From Bordetella parapertussis (GTDB taxonomy: Bacteria > Pseudomonadota > Gammaproteobacteria > Burkholderiales > Burkholderiaceae_C): a stretch of DNA of 26,816 nucleotides. Positions 8,273 through 13,360 of this stretch are shown piece by piece. The notes beneath the pieces were generated by a model. It was given only the letters and a program-made list of their open reading frames with translations, had not been told where the DNA came from and searched no databases. Each line of letters opens with the position of its first letter. Positions within the stretch are counted from its first letter, which is position 1. The stretch is from contig CAMDXA010000028.1 of assembly GCA_945878065.1 (NCBI GenBank), positions 1 to 26,816 of the forward strand, given 5' to 3'. The position numbers and the translations under genes are program-made.

Positions 8273-9301
8273 ATGTTTGCAACTTCAATCGCGGGCAGCC
8301 TGCCCAAACCCGAATGGCTGGCCGAAACACAAAAGCTGTGGCCGCAATGGAAGGCCGAGGGCGACGCGTTGCGCCAAGCCAAAGCAGACGCCACGCTGTT
8401 GTGGATCAAGGCGCAGGAAGACGCGGGACTGGACATCATCGGTGACGGCGAGCAGGCGCGTCAGCATTTTGTGCATGGCTTCCTTGAGCAAGTCGAAGGC
8501 ATCGACTTCGAGAACAAAGTGAAGATGGGCATACGCAATAACCGCTATGACGCCATGGTGCCGCAAGTGGTGTCAGCCTTGAAACTCAAAGGCCGGGTGC
8601 ACGCCATGGAAGCGCAGTTACTGCGTGCGCACACCAAGAAAAAAATCAAATTCACCTTGCCCGGCCCGATGACGATTGTCGACACCGTGGCCGACCGTTT
8701 TTACGGCGAGGGCGTTGATGGCCGCATCAAAATGGCCATGGCGTTTGCAGAACTTTTAAATCAGGAAGCGCTGGCTTTGCAAGCTGACGGCGTGGACATC
8801 ATTCAGTTTGATGAACCGGCTTTCAATGTGTACATGGAAGAAGCGGCGGACTGGGGCGTGAAAGCGCTGGAGGGTGCGGCCCAGGGTTTGACTTGCACCA
8901 CTGCCGTTCATATTTGTTATGGCTACGGTATTCAAGCGAACGTGGATTGGAAAAACACGCTGGGCCATGAATGGCGACAGTACGAAAAAATATTCCCCGC
9001 GCTCGCCAAAAGCAGCATTGACCAAGTGAGTTTGGAATGCTTCCATTCGCACGTGCCCATGGATTTGATCGCGCTGCTGGAAGGCAAAGACGTGATGGTC
9101 GGCGTGATTGATGTGGCGTCCGACACGATTGAAACGCCCGAGGAAGTGGCAGAGACGATTGGCAAAGCGCTGAAGTTTGTGAACAAGGACAGATTGTTTC
9201 CTTGCACCAACTGCGGCTTGGCGCCAATGAGCCGGGAAGTGGCGCTGAAAAAGCTGGAGGCGTTGGCGAAGGGTGCGGCTTTGGCTAGAGAGCGGTTGTG
9301 A
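8273..9301 (+). CDS. Core (folate-independent, MetE-C-like) methionine synthase, MesD type
   Basis: A 342-residue protein matching only the catalytic C-terminal half of MetE. Zinc and homocysteine-site residues are visible: the His and Cys in AVHICYGYGI, SLECFHS, and the Cys pair in FPCTNCGLAPMS; LPGPMTIVDT and IIQFDEPAFNV are also typical. It lacks the N-terminal folate domain, as in core methionine synthases that take methyl groups from a donor other than methyl-folate. Residue pattern and length fit the MesD family best. MesD normally pairs with a DUF1852 protein (MesX); none is in this window. The start is supported by GGAG eight nt upstream. A diverged second copy of its last 27 codons lies at 11765-11848. 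Confidence 0.87.
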   Translation: MFATSIAGSLPKPEWLAETQKLWPQWKAEGDALRQAKADATLLWIKAQEDAGLDIIGDGEQARQHFVHGFLEQVEGIDFENKVKMGIRNNRYDAMVPQVVSALKLKGRVHAMEAQLLRAHTKKKIKFTLPGPMTIVDTVADRFYGEGVDGRIKMAMAFAELLNQEALALQADGVDIIQFDEPAFNVYMEEAADWGVKALEGAAQGLTCTTAVHICYGYGIQANVDWKNTLGHEWRQYEKIFPALAKSSIDQVSLECFHSHVPMDLIALLEGKDVMVGVIDVASDTIETPEEVAETIGKALKFVNKDRLFPCTNCGLAPMSREVALKKLEALAKGAALARERL

Positions 9302-9323
9302 TGGCTGGGCGGCAGAAAACGTT

Positions 9324-9875
9324 TTAGCGTGGCAATGGTATGGCTGCTGATTGCGGCGAGGCCATTGCCAAGTTGTAGCTCCCTCTCTCGCTCTTAGTTT
9401 TGATAGTTCCAAGCTGCTTGTTGTCTATTTCATTTTTTGATTTAACTGAGTTAATGTTAAGTTGCACATCAGCGAGTTGCGCAAGGTAGGGCACAACTTC
9501 AGGAAAGCGGGAGGCTACCTGAATCAACAGCGCAGCAGGAGTACTTAACTTAGTTTGTGACGACTCCCACTTGGCAAAAGAGCTTGGACCTGCACCAAAA
9601 AGTTTGGAAGCTTCACACTGTGTCAAGTCCCAGTTTTCGCGCAATGTACGTAACAGCCCAGGTGACACGCCGCCTTGCGTACCTTCTTCTGCAGCGATAA
9701 ACAGTGCCAGATTGTGATCATGTAAATCCCCTGACACAGTTTCGCTGTGGCAGTGGTTGCAAACCAGTTTCAACAGGCCTTCTACTTCGACAGTTTTGCG
9801 CCCGAACTTCTCTGTTGAGGTGTAGCTGACCACCTCTGTCGTTCCAGTTTCGCAAAAAGGGCAGTGTTGGTTCAT
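9324..9875 (-). CDS. mqsA: MqsA-family antitoxin with C-terminus derived from CRISPR repeat DNA
   Basis: A 183-residue antitoxin. Residues 5-8 (CPFC) and 39-42 (CNHC) give the zinc-binding N-terminal domain that clamps the toxin. Residues about 75-130 (TLRENWDLTQCEASKLFGAG, then FAKWESSQTKLSTPAALLIQ) form the XRE-type HTH that binds the operator. The ATG at 9875 has GGAG seven nt upstream and is preferred over a TTG at 9887. It follows mqsR by 13 nt, the toxin-first order typical of mqsRA. The family's normal end is near VPYLAQLADVQL; beyond it a tail continues, and the last ~21 codons are the truncated CRISPR repeat and hairpin read in reverse (ERGSYN, then AMASPQSAAIPLPR). Confidence 0.87.
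   Translation of the reverse strand: MNQHCPFCETGTTEVVSYTSTEKFGRKTVEVEGLLKLVCNHCHSETVSGDLHDHNLALFIAAEEGTQGGVSPGLLRTLRENWDLTQCEASKLFGAGPSSFAKWESSQTKLSTPAALLIQVASRFPEVVPYLAQLADVQLNINSVKSKNEIDNKQLGTIKTKSERGSYNLAMASPQSAAIPLPR
9331..9369. repeat. Hairpin element next to the truncated CRISPR repeat (copy A)
   Basis: A 39-nt stem-loop: GGCAATGG pairs with CCATTGCC at the ends, and GCTGC pairs with GCGGC (one G-U) around TGATT. It ends 2 nt before the surviving 5' part of a CRISPR repeat and lies 29 nt after the methionine synthase stop. The same structure recurs at 11878-11916 with compensatory or neutral changes. No T tract follows it, so it is not a standard intrinsic terminator. It is also read as the extreme C-terminus of mqsA on the other strand. 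Confidence 0.6.
9372..9389 (+). repeat. Truncated CRISPR repeat (first 18 nt)
   Basis: The 18 bases GTTGTAGCTCCCTCTCTC are identical to the start of the two repeats at 11919 and 11985; then similarity stops abruptly. As in the intact copy, the fragment begins 2 nt after the 39-nt hairpin. It marks where the left copy of the locus lost its CRISPR array and was joined to the mqsRA segment. Identity over only 18 nt would be weak alone, but its exact position within a longer duplicated block makes it convincing. Confidence 0.8.
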
Positions 9876-9888
9876 TTTTTTCTCCAAT

Positions 9889-10317
9889 TCAATAAATACT
9901 CGGGTGAAACGAAAAAATCAAAACAGTTGTTTTGAGTACCGCAAATTTCAGATACACATGCGGTTGTCGATTTGAGTTTTCTACTTTCTTCACTCTGTCA
10001 TATCCCATCACATAAGCATCTGCTGCAAACTCCCCAGAAAACAATCCATCCTGCGGGGGGAAACACCATTCTGATGACTTGTAATGTCTCGTCTCTAAGT
10101 TCAGCAAAAAATGAAATGTATCCGTCTGGTTCCATCTCAACTTCTTAGATGCTTCAGCCACTGCTTTTGTTGTTAGGAGAATTTGCAACTTGTTAGCTTG
10201 CAAATCTTTTTGTACAGCTTTCAGATTCCAGCATTTCCCTCGGATCTTTCTTTCTTCGTCGGCGCATTGCGGCAACGGAACCTTGGGTAATGGAGGCGTC
10301 TGAAGGGAATAGCTCAT
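9889..10317 (-). CDS. mqsR: MqsR-family toxin (mRNA interferase) with N-terminal extension
   Basis: A 142-residue protein. Its last ~110 residues align by pattern with E. coli MqsR (98 aa): VQKDLQANKLQILLTTKAVAEA, then LETRHYKSSEW, then HVYLKFAVLKTTVLIFSFHP, equivalent to MqsR FYKSM and VYLKITVIHDVLIVSF. MqsR is a RelE-fold endoribonuclease that cuts mRNA mainly at GCU. About 28 extra residues with PPLPKVPLP and a CADEERKIRGKCW stretch precede the conserved core. It sits upstream of mqsA, and a perfect ACCT-N3-AGGT operator is 10 nt before the start codon. Assignment rests on recognised pattern plus the MqsA partner. Confidence 0.82.
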   Translation of the reverse strand: MSYSLQTPPLPKVPLPQCADEERKIRGKCWNLKAVQKDLQANKLQILLTTKAVAEASKKLRWNQTDTFHFLLNLETRHYKSSEWCFPPQDGLFSGEFAADAYVMGYDRVKKVENSNRQPHVYLKFAVLKTTVLIFSFHPSIY

Positions 10318-10326
10318 TGATCTTAC

Positions 10327-10339
10327 TACCTTAAAGGTA
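10327..10339. promoter_or_regulatory. MqsA operator palindrome
   Basis: TACCTTAAAGGTA is a perfect 13-bp palindrome containing ACCT-N3-AGGT, the core that E. coli MqsA recognises in its own promoter. It is centred about 16 nt upstream of the mqsR start on the minus strand. Position and sequence together support autoregulation of mqsRA. I see only one such site; E. coli has two. Confidence 0.72.
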
Positions 10340-10525
10340 TTTTTATTGATGATCTGGATAATGTTGATGTGGTCTAGGGGTAAATTTGTATCTATTTTAG
10401 CTAAAATTTTATTATTTAATGGTATTTAAATATTAAAATGTACAATAATAATAAAATAATTTAATAAAAAATAGAAAATTATTAAATTTGGGTTATTCGG
10501 CAAGTTGCCCAATCACTCTGTGTAG
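10340..10525. other. AT-rich spacer upstream of mqsRA
   Basis: About 185 bases of very AT-rich DNA, especially 10380-10495, between the mqsRA operator and the EthD remnant. It must hold the leftward mqsRA promoter. No gene, RNA or clear terminator is recognisable. The strong base bias against the surrounding sequence suits a foreign or recombination-derived segment. Confidence 0.4.
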
Positions 10526-10822
10526 CGCACCGTTTTATACGGCACGCCGAAAAACCCGCAAGAGTTCGATAAATATTATTTCGAGACGCATACACCGTTG
10601 GTGGTCGCAGCCAAAGGCTCGGCCCGTATCGAGATTGCCAAATGCAGCCTGCTGCCCGACGGCTCTGCCCCGCCGTTTTATTTGATCTTTGAAATCTGGT
10701 TTGACAGCCAAGCGCAGATGGACGAAGTGCTGGGCTCAGTCGCTTGGAAAGTTGTGCGCGAAGACGTGAAAAACTTCGCCATCGGCGGCGTGACTGCCTT
10801 GCTGTCCAAAATAGAAATGTAA
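10526..10822 (+). pseudogene. EthD-family protein, 5' end lost
   Basis: The frame reads RTVLYGTPKNPQEFDKYYFE, then HTPLVVAAKGSARIEIAK, PFYLIFEIWFDSQAQMDEVL and ends KIEM: a nearly full-length EthD-type dimeric alpha/beta-barrel protein of about 98 residues. The family normally begins M-A-T-V-L-Y-G-T-P. Here the first codons are replaced by an in-frame TAG at 10523-10525 and no ATG, GTG or TTG lies between it and the conserved start. Initiation could only occur at the internal TTG at 10598 or later, losing the first beta strand. I therefore call it a recently broken gene. EthD proteins are small accessory proteins of oxidative pathways. Confidence 0.72.
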
Positions 10823-10913
10823 ATAAGTAAGCCATACAGGTTGTTTACTCATTTGACAGTTTGTATGGTCAAAGCTTTTGGTCAAAGGCATAGCCCAGCA
10901 ACTGCATGGCATC

Positions 10914-10942
10914 TTGCGATAAGTATCACCTGGTGCTATGCT
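10914..10942 (+). promoter_or_regulatory. Promoter of the HigBA-like module, with operator-like dyad
   Basis: TTGCGA (10914-10919) and TATGCT (10937-10942) are 17 nt apart, and TGC before the -10 makes an extended -10 element. CACC-T-GGTG lies in the spacer, a dyad well placed for an HTH antitoxin to block RNA polymerase. Predicted transcription start is about 10949, at the toxin ATG (10948-10950), so the mRNA may be leaderless. Confidence 0.6.
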
Positions 10943-10947
10943 AAGCC

Positions 10948-11331
10948 ATGGCATCCCATGCAACTCATCGTGCTTTCAAGGCTGGCAGATTCTCCAAGGA
11001 TGCAAAAAAGGCCAAGATCAAAGATGCTGAACTTTGCCAAGCCATAAAGCAAGTGTTGCTGGGTCAGGTTGATGACTTAGGTGGCGGTGTTTTTAAAAAA
11101 AGACTCAATAACAACCTGCACCGGTCCATCATTTTGGCCAAAGGTGGCAAGCATTGGGTTTTCGAATACCTGTTTGCTAAGCAGGATCGTTCAAACATTG
11201 AAAACGATGAACTACTTGCGTTTCGCCTGTTGGCCAACAGCTATGCTGGCTTAACGCAGTTGCAGGTTAACCAGTTGATTCTTAACGGAGACTTTGTGGA
11301 GATTTGCCATGACGACAAAAAAGAAATTTAA
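10948..11331 (+). CDS. RelE/ParE-superfamily toxin, HigB-like (COG4737 type)
   Basis: A 127-residue basic protein. The pattern FSKDAKKAKIKDAELCQAI, then GGGVFKKRLNNNLHRSIILA, KGGKHWVFEYLFAKQDRSNI and LLANSYAGL matches the COG4737 branch of RelE/ParE toxins, where conserved Lys/Arg act in mRNA cleavage. It overlaps the following HTH antitoxin by 23 nt, a toxin-first arrangement typical of higBA. No ribosome-binding site precedes the ATG and the promoter's -10 ends only 5 nt before it. It lies in the left cargo segment of the duplicated locus. The family is clear; the exact RNA target is not. Confidence 0.85.
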   Translation: MASHATHRAFKAGRFSKDAKKAKIKDAELCQAIKQVLLGQVDDLGGGVFKKRLNNNLHRSIILAKGGKHWVFEYLFAKQDRSNIENDELLAFRLLANSYAGLTQLQVNQLILNGDFVEICHDDKKEI

Positions 11332-11632
11332 AAGTGATGCCTTTGCGGCCATCCATGCCTCTGCTGCTGCCTTGCAAAAGGTAGGTGCGATTGACCAAAC
11401 CACGATGCGCCAGTTTGATGAATCATGCTTGGTCGTGCCATCAACTTTGGCTCCCAACGAGATCAAACACATTCGTGAGCAGGCACATGTCAGTCAACCT
11501 GTTTTCGCCAGATACCTCAATACCAGTGAATCCACTGTTCAAAAATGGGAGTCCGGCAGTAAGCAACCCAGTGGAATGGCCCTCAAGCTCCTGGCAGTTG
11601 TGCAAAAGCATGGGCTGGGTGTGTTGGCCTGA
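11309..11632 (+). CDS. XRE-type HTH antitoxin, HigA/NadS-like
   Basis: A 107-residue protein starting MTTKKKFKSDAF, with a lysine-rich N-terminus and then an XRE helix-turn-helix: IKHIREQAHVSQPVFARYLN, followed by STVQKWESGSKQPSGMALKLL. The ATG at 11309 is preceded by GGAG seven nt upstream; the frame could extend to a TTG at 11294 but lacks a ribosome site there. It overlaps the toxin's 3' end, giving translational coupling. Expected to bind the toxin and repress the promoter at 10914-10942. The gene ends 16 nt before the duplicated terminator. Confidence 0.87.
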   Translation: MTTKKKFKSDAFAAIHASAAALQKVGAIDQTTMRQFDESCLVVPSTLAPNEIKHIREQAHVSQPVFARYLNTSESTVQKWESGSKQPSGMALKLLAVVQKHGLGVLA

Positions 11633-11648
11633 AGCGCGATGCATCCAT

Positions 11649-11672
11649 AAAAAGGGCCCTCAGGCCCTTTTT
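11649..11672. terminator. Duplicated bidirectional intrinsic terminator (copy of 13321-13344)
   Basis: AAAAAGGGCC-CTCA-GGCCCTTTTT, a 10-bp stem with a 4-nt loop and A/T tracts on both sides. It is identical to the terminator between the tracrRNA and the hemerythrin gene and marks the start of a block homologous to the hemerythrin 3' end. Here it would terminate the HigBA-like operon from the left. Confidence 0.85.
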
Positions 11673-11688
11673 CTTTTGGCGCAAAGCC

Positions 11689-11768
11689 TCAAGCCTGATG
11701 GCTGGTTTCATCCAAGGGCATGCCGCATTCACTGGCAGCCACGCTCTAGGGCAGCACTTGCGTTTTGG
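11689..11768 (-). pseudogene. Remnant of the hemerythrin gene 3' end
   Basis: Ungapped homology with 13361-13438. The minus-strand reading KTQVLP-stop-SVAASECGMPLDETSHQA corresponds to KPQVLPEGVEAGECGVPLDEASSQV of the intact gene, with an in-frame TAG replacing the Glu codon and many non-synonymous changes. It has no upstream part: at about 11765-11768 it meets the methionine synthase 3' fragment. It is a dead fragment showing that this point was once the right border of a whole copy of the locus. Confidence 0.85.
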
Positions 11769-11848
11769 CGCCGGTGAGCCGGGAAGTGGCGTTGAAAAAA
11801 TTGAAGGCGTTGGCCAAAGGCGCGGCGTTGGCCAGAGAGCGGATGTGA
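11765..11848 (+). pseudogene. Second, diverged 3' end of the methionine synthase gene
   Basis: The last 28 codons (including stop) of the gene at 8273-9301 recur here without gaps, offset 2547 bases, reading LAPVSREVALKKLKALAKGAALARERM then stop (intact copy: LAPMSREVALKKLEALAKGAALARERL). Of 12 codon differences, 9 are synonymous and 3 are conservative. That pattern means this end evolved under selection as part of a working gene before being cut off, so it probably comes from an ortholog in a related strain rather than from recent local duplication. Confidence 0.85.
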
Positions 11849-11877
11849 TTTTTGGACAGCAAAAAACGCGTTAGCGT

Positions 11878-11916
11878 GGCAATGGCATGGCCGCTGTATG
11901 CGGCGAGGCCATTGCC
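11878..11916. repeat. Hairpin element next to the CRISPR array (copy B)
   Basis: Same 39-nt structure as at 9331-9369: GGCAATGGC/GCCATTGCC outer stem (9 bp), a 3x3 internal loop, GCCGC/GCGGC inner stem and TGTAT loop. It again ends 2 nt before a CRISPR repeat. The inner-stem base that differs between copies keeps pairing (G-C here, G-U in copy A). It could be a fixed array-flanking element or the 3' structure of the methionine synthase mRNA. Confidence 0.6.
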
Positions 11917-11918
11917 TT

Positions 11919-12020
11919 GTTGTAGCTCCCTCTCTCACCCCGGATAGCTACACTGCCAAAGATGGCGCACCAAATGATCAATGAGTTGTAGCTCCCTCTC
12001 TCACCCCGGATACCCTTCTT
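11919..12020 (+). CRISPR. Minimal type II-C CRISPR array: two repeats, one 30-nt spacer
   Basis: Repeat 1 is 36 nt at 11919-11954 and resembles the Neisseria type II-C repeat: same GTTGTAGCTCCCT start, and an end GCTACACT that resembles the GCTACAAT -10 element known there. The spacer is 30 nt at 11955-11984. Repeat 2 starts at 11985 and is identical for 28 nt to 12012; its last 8 nt are replaced by cas9 coding sequence. Repeat 2 still contains the ~24 nt that a mature type II-C crRNA needs. Repeats are identical apart from the truncated end, so the array has not drifted much. Confidence 0.9.
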
Positions 12021-12249
12021 TGCGAAAACATCTATTCGGAGCATTGACGCATTTCTGGCAATACCGCCTCTGACAGCTACACCGCTCAATTTATTGATTT
12101 GCAATTTCACCGATCGGACAATGGGGCCAGTCAATTTCCCTTGGCGGTCAGGTTTACGCAGCGGTTGGTCTACCGGAAAGGCTTTGCTCTCGCCATTGTT
12201 GAACTTGCCGCCAGTTGCCACATATGTTTCGAGTCGATGGCGTATAACC
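12013..12249 (-). pseudogene. cas9: cas9 3' fragment (WED/PAM-interacting region), cut by the CRISPR repeat
   Basis: On the minus strand, in a different frame from the 5' part, this reads IRHRLETYVATGGKFNNGES, then GKLTGPIVRSVKLQ and SGVAVRGGIARNASMLRIDV, ending FAKKG. These match the Neisseria-type Cas9 stretch running from LYEALKARLE through QVKAVRVE and SGV-type residues to MVRVDVF. Immediately after FAKKG the sequence becomes CRISPR repeat 2. The final ~125 residues of Cas9, and all of cas1 and cas2 that normally follow, are absent. It cannot be translated with the 5' part because of the frame change at about 12243-12252. Confidence 0.85.
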
Positions 12250-13081
12250 ACACATGGCGTTCCGCACTGAAACTGGCCTTAGGCGCACGATATTCAGTTG
12301 GTTCAAAAGTGCAATGCCCGAGCATTTTCAGTAAATTTAAACCCGACAGTGCTGGTTTTTGTAGCCACAGGAAACCGCTTTTTCGGTCGCCATTTCCCAA
12401 TATGGCTGATTCCATGTCGATAGATGCTTGACTGTTGTCAAAGCCTCTTTGAGCTTCAAAAATTTTCTTGAGTTCTTGTGCCAGCAATTCCCTGGACAAG
12501 GCCTTTGTATATTCACCTTGTTTATTGCGTTGTGCACCAGGAAATTCACCCAGCACCATTTCTGCGGCGGTACGGTAATTCTTTTCTTTCATTAACTGGT
12601 TTGTTTGCGCCAAGCCTTGCTTGACTTTTCCTCCTTCCCCTTTGGCATCGTTTTCTGCTTTGGCTCGTTCGGCTTTGCTGATCCAGTGAAAGCCACGGTG
12701 TTTGCAAACGTGGTAGATGACTCTTGCCCATTCCTCCGGTGTTAATAGTCTGTTTAGGCCATCAACCCTCAACTGCCAGCTTGATTCTTTGAATCCCGGT
12801 TGGTTTTTGAAAAAATTGACTTGCTTGATTAAGCCCTCTTTTTTGAGATGCCTAGCCAACTTGGTAAGCCTCCATTGTCGATTAAAAAGACGGTGACGCA
12901 TTAACCTAGCGGATCGCCTAATCAGATTGAGAGAGTCGCCTTCTTTGTCTGTTTCAGCCTTGTCGAAGGCGCGAACGCCCAAATTCACAATTCGCTTTGG
13001 TGTAATCACAGCCCAACCAACTGAGGCAATGCCTATGTCTAAGCCAATGATTCGATACTCTGACAAATTTGATGAGCTCAT
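12170..13081 (-). pseudogene. cas9: Truncated type II-C cas9, 5' part (RuvC-I, bridge helix, part of REC)
   Basis: An open frame of 303 codons. Residues 9-22 (YRIIGLDIGIASVGW region) hold RuvC-I with the catalytic Asp at 15. Residues ~50-85 (NLIRRSARLMRHRLFNRQWR then LTKLARHLKKEGLI) are the arginine-rich bridge helix. REC follows: WQLRVDGLNRLLTPEEWARV, VCKHRGFH, LQKPALSGLNLLKMLGHCTF and SAERHVWL. Cas9 homology stops there (near Neisseria Cas9 residue ~270), and ~26 out-of-frame residues lead to a stop. RuvC-II, HNH and RuvC-III are missing, so no nuclease can be made. The 5' part has no internal stop, suggesting recent loss. Confidence 0.9.
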
Positions 13082-13119
13082 TTTTACCCTTTTTAAATTT
13101 TAAAATATTTAAAAAGTGG

Positions 13120-13125
13120 TAATAT
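13120..13125 (+). promoter_or_regulatory. Candidate -10 of the tracrRNA promoter
   Basis: TAATAT at 13120-13125 lies about 7 nt before the start of the anti-repeat. The -35 region is just A/T-rich (TTTTAA near 13098-13103). This 50-bp AT-rich gap also has to hold the leftward cas9 promoter. Confidence 0.45.
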
Positions 13126-13130
13126 AAACC

Positions 13131-13230
13131 CGTTGTAGTTATCCGGGGTGAGAGCCGTTGCTGCAATAAGAATTTGGTCGAAAGACCTTGTTCGTACCCA
13201 AGTCCGGCAAGGCAACTTGCCGGACTTTTC
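13131..13230 (+). ncRNA. tracrRNA of a type II-C CRISPR-Cas9 system
   Basis: 13135-13154 is complementary to the 3' part of the CRISPR repeat over 20 nt with a single G-U pair. 13160-13167 (GCTGCAAT) pairs with the repeat's GTTGTAGC start, leaving a central bulge, as in Neisseria-type crRNA:tracrRNA. Next come TAAG, a GGTC-GAAA-GACC stem at about 13176-13187, and a strong terminal hairpin at 13200-13227. The layout matches the Neisseria tracrRNA (anti-repeat, small stem, terminal hairpin). It is transcribed divergently from cas9, 50 bp away. No lesion is visible, unlike the protein part of the locus. Ends are estimated. Confidence 0.88.
13200..13227 (+). terminator. Terminal hairpin and intrinsic terminator of the tracrRNA
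   Basis: A perfect 12-bp stem (AAGTCCGGCAAG with CTTGCCGGACTT) closes a GCAA tetraloop and runs into TTTTC. It is both the 3' stem-loop expected in a type II-C tracrRNA and an intrinsic terminator. Confidence 0.88.
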
Positions 13231-13320
13231 TATTTATTGATGATCGACATAGCAAGGTATTTACCGCATAAAGCGCGGCGAATAGGCCGATTAATCACCG
13301 CATAACACCGGTTCCTATGA

Positions 13321-13344
13321 AAAAAGGGCCCTCAGGCCCTTTTT
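13321..13344. terminator. Bidirectional intrinsic terminator downstream of the hemerythrin gene
   Basis: AAAAAGGGCC-CTCA-GGCCCTTTTT, a 10-bp stem with A and T tracts that works on either strand. It ends 16 nt beyond the hemerythrin stop (minus strand) and about 90 nt after the tracrRNA. An identical copy is at 11649-11672. Confidence 0.9.
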
Positions 13345-13360
13345 CATTTAGCGCAAAAAC

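Noticed and set aside
9331..9369. Intrinsic terminator of the methionine synthase gene
   Set aside because: The stem is strong but no T tract follows in either copy; it runs straight into the CRISPR repeat. Left as a hairpin of unknown role.
10832..10881. Small RNA or riboswitch suggested by inverted repeats (CCATACA/TGTATGG, TTTGAC/GTCAAA)
   Set aside because: The arms are short and nested inconsistently with long loops, and no terminator follows. More likely chance in an AT-rich promoter region.
11871..12251. 126-codon minus-strand frame as a gene
   Set aside because: It is a read-through of the cas9 3' fragment, two CRISPR repeats, the spacer and the hairpin. The repeated RGERGSYN peptide is repeat DNA, not a protein repeat.
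12170..13081. A natural miniature Cas9-like protein
   Set aside because: The frame ends in out-of-frame sequence right after REC homology, and the 3' cas9 remnant lies immediately downstream in another frame, which is the mark of a deletion.
11919..13230. A functional CRISPR-Cas9 system
   Set aside because: HNH, RuvC-II and RuvC-III are missing, the two cas9 parts are in different frames, and cas1 and cas2 are absent. Only the RNA parts look intact.
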